Positions 5,223 to 7,940 of a DNA stretch of 7,940 nucleotides are shown here, one piece after another (the stretch's first letter is position 1; each line of letters starts with the position of its first letter). A model generated the notes under the pieces. That model did not search any database, was not told the DNA's origin, and saw nothing but the letters and a program-made list of their open reading frames with translations. A program made the translations under genes and the position numbers. The stretch lies in contig METF01000180.1 in NCBI GenBank assembly GCA_001771235.1, positions 1-7,940 of the forward strand, read 5' to 3'. This DNA comes from Candidatus Zhuqueibacterota bacterium RBG_16_48_16 (GTDB lineage Bacteria; Zhuqueibacterota; Zhuqueibacteria; Residuimicrobiales; Sediminimicrobiaceae).

Positions 5223-7031
5223 GTGGCTTCTATTATCCCAAACGAAAAAATCGAGCAGGTCAGGATCGCCAGCGACATTGTCGATGTCGTCTCCGGCTAT
5301 TTGACGCTAAAAAAGCAGGGCCAAAACTTTTTTGGGATTTGTCCCTTTCATCAGGAAAAAACCCCGTCGTTTAGCGTCAATCCCGCTATGCAGATATTTC
5401 ACTGTTTTGGCTGCGGTGCGGGCGGAAATGTCTTTACCTTTATCATGCGAATCGAGGGCGTCACTTTTCCGGAATCGGTCAAGCTCCTTGCCCAGGCAGC
5501 GGGGATTGTCTTGCCGGAAGAAGAGGAAAACATCGAGGCGCTTCATGAAAAAGAAGCCCTGTTTTTCGCCAATAAATTTGCAGCGACTCATTTCCTGGAA
5601 AATCTGACATCTTCGCCGCAGGCCGAAAAGGCGCGATCTTACCTGGCAAACAGGGGCATTACCGCCGAGATGTACGAACAATACGGCATTGGCTATGCAC
5701 TTGCCGGCTGGGACAATCTTATAAAAACCGCCAGAGAGCATTCGATAAATCCTGCCAGGCTGTTCAAAGCAGGCTTGGTGCTGGAAAACAAGGAGGGAGG
5801 TTTTTATGACAGGTTCAGGGACCGGGTGACATTTGCGGTATATAACTTGAGCGGACAAATTGTAGCATTTGGTGCAAGGCGTCTTGTCGATGACGACTCG
5901 CCCAAGTACATCAATTCGCCGGAAACCGATATTTACCAGAAAAGATTCACGCTTTATGGCCTGTACTGGGGAAGAGAGCATATTCGAAAAGCCGAGGAAG
6001 TTGTCATTGTCGAAGGATACACGGACCTCATTTCTTTGTCCCAGGCTGGCCTTAAAAATGTAGTGGCCACATCCGGAACGGCGCTTACGGAAGAGCATGT
6101 GCGGTTGTTAAAAAGATACACTCCCAACGCCATCCTGCTGTACGACAGCGACTCGGCCGGAGCCGCGGCCGCCATCCGCGGCGCCGACCTTTTGCTGGAA
6201 AACGGCATGGAAGTCAGGATCGCCCAACTCCCGCCGAACCAGGATCCGGATGAGTTTGCGCGGCAAAAAGGCGAACCGGCGATACGATCCATGTTGTCCC
6301 AGGCAATGCCTCTGATCGAGTTTAAAATAAAAAGTCTCGAAGAAAAGGGATTGTTAAGAACAGCAGCGCAACGAGCGGATTCAACACGCAATTTATTGAG
6401 CTCCATATCAAAGATCAAAGACCACATCCAACGCTCCTTTATCGTGCGCGATTTGGCGGACAGGCTGCATGTGGACGAGGCCGTGATGTGGTCTGAAATC
6501 CGGAAATATGATAAACAAAATCGATTGGTCGTGAAAAGAGAGGACAGCAACTTTCCAAAAGACCTTGAAAAGTATTTCGAAACGCGGCGGGGAAGTGCGG
6601 AATTGGGATTGCTGGAGTATATGCTGCTTTCTCCTCATGATGCTCACAAGATATTTCAAAACGTCTCCGCGGACGATTTGAAGCATGGCGAGATTCGACA
6701 CCTTTTTAAACAAGTGCAGTCCGACCTGGACATTTTGCCGGAACAGGATATGCTGATTTACCTTTCCACGATCAAAGAGCCACTCATCGCTCAACGGCTT
6801 TCTCAAACTTTTACCCAGCGACATAAAAATTCTTTATCCTGGAAGTTCGCCGTCGATTGTATAAAGAGCCTGCAGTTATCCGTTGTAGATGAAGAGATTG
6901 AAACGGTGAGGAACACATTGCGCGGAAACCGGGATCCGGCGCTTGAAAGTGAAGACATGACCAAAAAACTTTTGACATTGTACGATAGACGAAAACGGGT
7001 TCAAAAAGGTGAATTTATCACTGAAAACTGA
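5223..7031 (+). CDS. dnaG: DNA primase DnaG
   Basis: Synthesises RNA primers for DNA replication at the fork, with the replicative helicase DnaB. 602 aa, a normal full length. The N-terminal CHC2-type zinc finger has C40, H43, C61 and C64, with the CPFHQEKTPSF and IFHCFGCGAGG blocks. The RNA polymerase core follows: RFRDRVTFAV...GARRL (197-221), SPKYINSPET (226-235), TOPRIM glutamate E264 in VEGYTDLI, and metal-binding D308/D310 in LLYDSDSAG. PDEFARQKG closes it at 342-350. The C-terminal part (about 450-602) is the helicase-interaction region and is complete. GTG 5223 is the only sensible start: an in-frame TGA lies at 5193, no ATG follows it, and the next Met is residue 56, inside the zinc finger. 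No clear Shine-Dalgarno precedes it. rpoD, a frequent neighbour, is not present downstream in this window. Confidence 0.98.
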   Translation: MASIIPNEKIEQVRIASDIVDVVSGYLTLKKQGQNFFGICPFHQEKTPSFSVNPAMQIFHCFGCGAGGNVFTFIMRIEGVTFPESVKLLAQAAGIVLPEEEENIEALHEKEALFFANKFAATHFLENLTSSPQAEKARSYLANRGITAEMYEQYGIGYALAGWDNLIKTAREHSINPARLFKAGLVLENKEGGFYDRFRDRVTFAVYNLSGQIVAFGARRLVDDDSPKYINSPETDIYQKRFTLYGLYWGREHIRKAEEVVIVEGYTDLISLSQAGLKNVVATSGTALTEEHVRLLKRYTPNAILLYDSDSAGAAAAIRGADLLLENGMEVRIAQLPPNQDPDEFARQKGEPAIRSMLSQAMPLIEFKIKSLEEKGLLRTAAQRADSTRNLLSSISKIKDHIQRSFIVRDLADRLHVDEAVMWSEIRKYDKQNRLVVKREDSNFPKDLEKYFETRRGSAELGLLEYMLLSPHDAHKIFQNVSADDLKHGEIRHLFKQVQSDLDILPEQDMLIYLSTIKEPLIAQRLSQTFTQRHKNSLSWKFAVDCIKSLQLSVVDEEIETVRNTLRGNRDPALESEDMTKKLLTLYDRRKRVQKGEFITEN

Positions 7032-7062
7032 GTCAGTGGCAATTTCCAGCTTAAAAAATATG

Positions 7063-7091
7063 TTGCTTTATTTATATTTTTACAGTATAAT
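7063..7091 (+). promoter_or_regulatory. Strong-looking sigma70-type promoter for the small-peptide unit
   Basis: TTGCTT (7063-7068) and a perfect TATAAT (7086-7091) with an ideal 17-nt spacer, 31 nt after the dnaG stop. Transcription would start near 7098, leaving a leader of about 220 nt before the next start codon. A weaker second candidate, TTGAAA (7136-7141) with TATAGA (7160-7165) and an 18-nt spacer, lies inside that leader. Confidence 0.65.
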
Positions 7092-7097
7092 TGTCAA

Positions 7098-7286
7098 AAT
7101 CGCTGCACCGCAACACGAACATAAAAGCTTAAGCTTTGAAAAAAAACTCTTGGGAGGTCTATAGACTGATAAAGTAAACATCATTTACAATATTTGTAAA
7201 GCATCTCATTCTGCAAAGCAACCATGTTGTCGCAACAATTGTGACCGTTTCCCTGATGGGTGGAGTGAATCACTCGAATAGGGATC
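7098..7286 (+). promoter_or_regulatory. Long leader rich in inverted repeats
   Basis: Between the promoter and the start-codon hairpin lies a chain of palindromes. These are AAAGCTTAAGCTTT (7124-7137), GTCTATAGAC (7157-7166), TTTACAA-TAT-TTGTAAA (7184-7200), TGTTG-TCG-CAACA (7225-7237) and GAGTGA-A-TCACTC (7263-7275). The last is enclosed by CCCT (7251-7254) and AGGG (7280-7283). GTAAA at 7174-7178 can pair with TTTAC at 7184-7188, competing with the third palindrome. I do not recognise a known riboswitch class. Some of these may be DNA operators instead of RNA folds. Confidence 0.45.
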
Positions 7287-7322
7287 ATGTCAATTCTTGC
7301 TTCCTGAAAGGAGGATTGACAT
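7287..7322 (+). promoter_or_regulatory. Hairpin covering the ribosome site and start codon of the 77-aa gene
   Basis: ATGTCAAT (7287-7294) is the exact reverse complement of ATTGACAT (7315-7322), whose last two bases are the first two of the ATG start. Inside, TCCT (7302-7305) pairs with AGGA (7309-7312) of the very strong Shine-Dalgarno AAAGGAGG (7307-7314). Folded, the hairpin hides both ribosome site and start codon. AATTGTGAC (7237-7245) could instead pair with GTCAATT (7289-7295), with a 2-nt bulge, and release them. Confidence 0.55.
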
Positions 7323-7554
7323 GAAAAAGTTAATTATCTTCATCGTTGTAGCTGGTGTTTATATCCTTATGGCATTAGGCGCTTCGTGGGCAAATAATGC
7401 CGGTGCAGTTGATAAAGTCGTTAACGACCTGGGATTTCAAAGCGACACCAAAGTCGTCTCCAGTGTTAATGGCGTGGAAAAAGATATCTTGGAAGGGATC
7501 AATCCATCAAATATGCCGATCCCGCATCCACCGGGACCGCCGCCAACACGATAA
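7321..7554 (+). CDS. Small secreted protein with proline-rich tail (77 aa)
   Basis: Not recognised. ATG 7321 is chosen over an in-frame TTG at 7297 because AAAGGAGG (7307-7314) sits 6 nt before the ATG and would be inside the longer frame. Residues 1-24 are a clear signal peptide: M-K-K, a hydrophobic core at about 4-20, and ASWA before Asn25. The mature product of about 53 aa contains a mixed, mildly acidic part (VDKVVNDLGF, VEKDILEGI) and ends in PIPHPPGPPPTR, with no cysteine. Size and layout suit a secreted peptide or peptide precursor, or a small envelope protein; the sequence does not decide. It has its own promoter and a structured leader, and is followed after 79 nt by a membrane-protein gene. 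Translation is probably controlled by the hairpin over its ribosome site. Confidence 0.72.
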   Translation: MKKLIIFIVVAGVYILMALGASWANNAGAVDKVVNDLGFQSDTKVVSSVNGVEKDILEGINPSNMPIPHPPGPPPTR

Positions 7555-7633
7555 TCCCGTCGTTCGGTAATTTGCGTTGAATATTAATAATCTACTCTGT
7601 CGAAAGACATGATCTGCTATTCGAGGTTGCGAA

Positions 7634-7940
7634 ATGCGAAGCAGATACAGCATTACAATATTTTTTAAGGCTGTCAATATCTGGGTATTGTTTAATGCCA
7701 TCATGATACTTGTCTCCTATTTTCCTCATTGGCCTTTGCCTTTGGTCAGTTGGCTTAATATATCCTTGTACTTTTTTGCATTCCTGTTGGCAGTGTATAT
7801 TGCAAGGGCTGATGAGTTTAATAGGGATACGCTTATTCCGCTTGCCGTCTTGTTTTTTTTGTACTCCGTTCCCTCCTCTGCATTAGTATTCATGGGCGAA
7901 AAGGCTAGTTTTGGTAGCGATCGGCTTTCCTGGATTGTTT
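7634..7940 (+). CDS. Multi-pass membrane protein, N-terminal ~102 residues (3' end outside window)
   Basis: An open frame with no stop from ATG 7634 to the window end. GAGG at 7623-7626 lies 7 nt before the ATG as a ribosome site. The translation begins MRSRYSITIFFKAVNIW and has three strongly hydrophobic segments, near residues 12-29, 40-57 and 66-86. They are joined by short loops, including a charged ARADEFNRD loop at about 57-65. This is the look of a polytopic membrane protein. Many bacterial sensors (membrane-embedded histidine kinases, GGDEF or LuxR-type proteins) start with such a bundle, but no catalytic domain is visible, so transporter or unknown integral protein is equally possible. 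It shares direction with the upstream 77-aa gene, 79 nt away, with no clear terminator between, so co-transcription is plausible. Its coding sequence is more AT- and T-rich than the folP-cdaA genes. Confidence 0.68.
   Translation, partial: MRSRYSITIFFKAVNIWVLFNAIMILVSYFPHWPLPLVSWLNISLYFFAFLLAVYIARADEFNRDTLIPLAVLFFLYSVPSSALVFMGEKASFGSDRLSWIV

Noticed and set aside
5307..6098. Minus-strand open frame of 263 codons opposite dnaG
   Set aside because: It is antisense to the zinc finger and TOPRIM coding region, with no family-like motifs.
7098..7286. Known c-di-GMP or c-di-AMP riboswitch in the leader
   Set aside because: Tempting because cdaA is in the window, but I find none of the conserved core sequences of those classes.
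7507..7704. Minus-strand 65-codon frame over the end of the small-peptide gene
   Set aside because: It overlaps two better supported plus-strand genes with ribosome sites; no recognisable product.

Overview
The window looks like chromosomal sequence from a Gram-negative-type bacterium. Several products carry signal peptides, and the gene set is housekeeping plus signalling. The coding style (moderate GC genes, AT-rich gaps holding palindromic repeats) and the mix of folP-cdaA with a C45-like exported Ntn hydrolase make me think of an uncultured lineage of the FCB type (Calditrichota, KSB1 and relatives). This is an impression from memory, not a phylogenetic result. All supported genes are on the + strand.

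Bases 1-4216 form one tight gene run. It holds the 3' part of folP (dihydropteroate synthase), cdaA (membrane diadenylate cyclase making c-di-AMP), an exported Ntn-hydrolase-like protein of the penicillin acylase / C45 type, and a cytosolic GAF-GAF class III adenylate cyclase. Gaps are 3, 5 and 21 nt, so co-transcription is likely. The usual cdaA partners (ybbR/cdaR and glmM) are not next to it. The run ends at a possible terminator that merges into a 96-bp inverted-repeat element.

Bases 4217-5222 are a repeat-rich region. It carries one small orphan gene for a secreted 124-residue protein, a short terminator-like hairpin, a 156-bp nested inverted repeat that looks like a MITE, and a heptamer repeat tract leading into a probable sigma70 promoter.

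Bases 5223-7031 are dnaG (primase, 602 aa, GTG start), complete with zinc finger, TOPRIM core and C-terminal helicase-interaction region. It is not followed by rpoD within this window.

Bases 7032-7940 are a separate unit. A strong-looking promoter (TTGCTT-17-TATAAT) precedes a leader of about 220 nt full of inverted repeats. The leader ends in a hairpin that covers the Shine-Dalgarno and start codon of a 77-residue secreted, proline-tailed small protein. The next gene starts 79 nt downstream and encodes a multi-pass membrane protein cut by the window end. Small exported peptide plus membrane protein behind a structured leader is the least explained part of the window.

No rRNA, tRNA or CRISPR array was seen.
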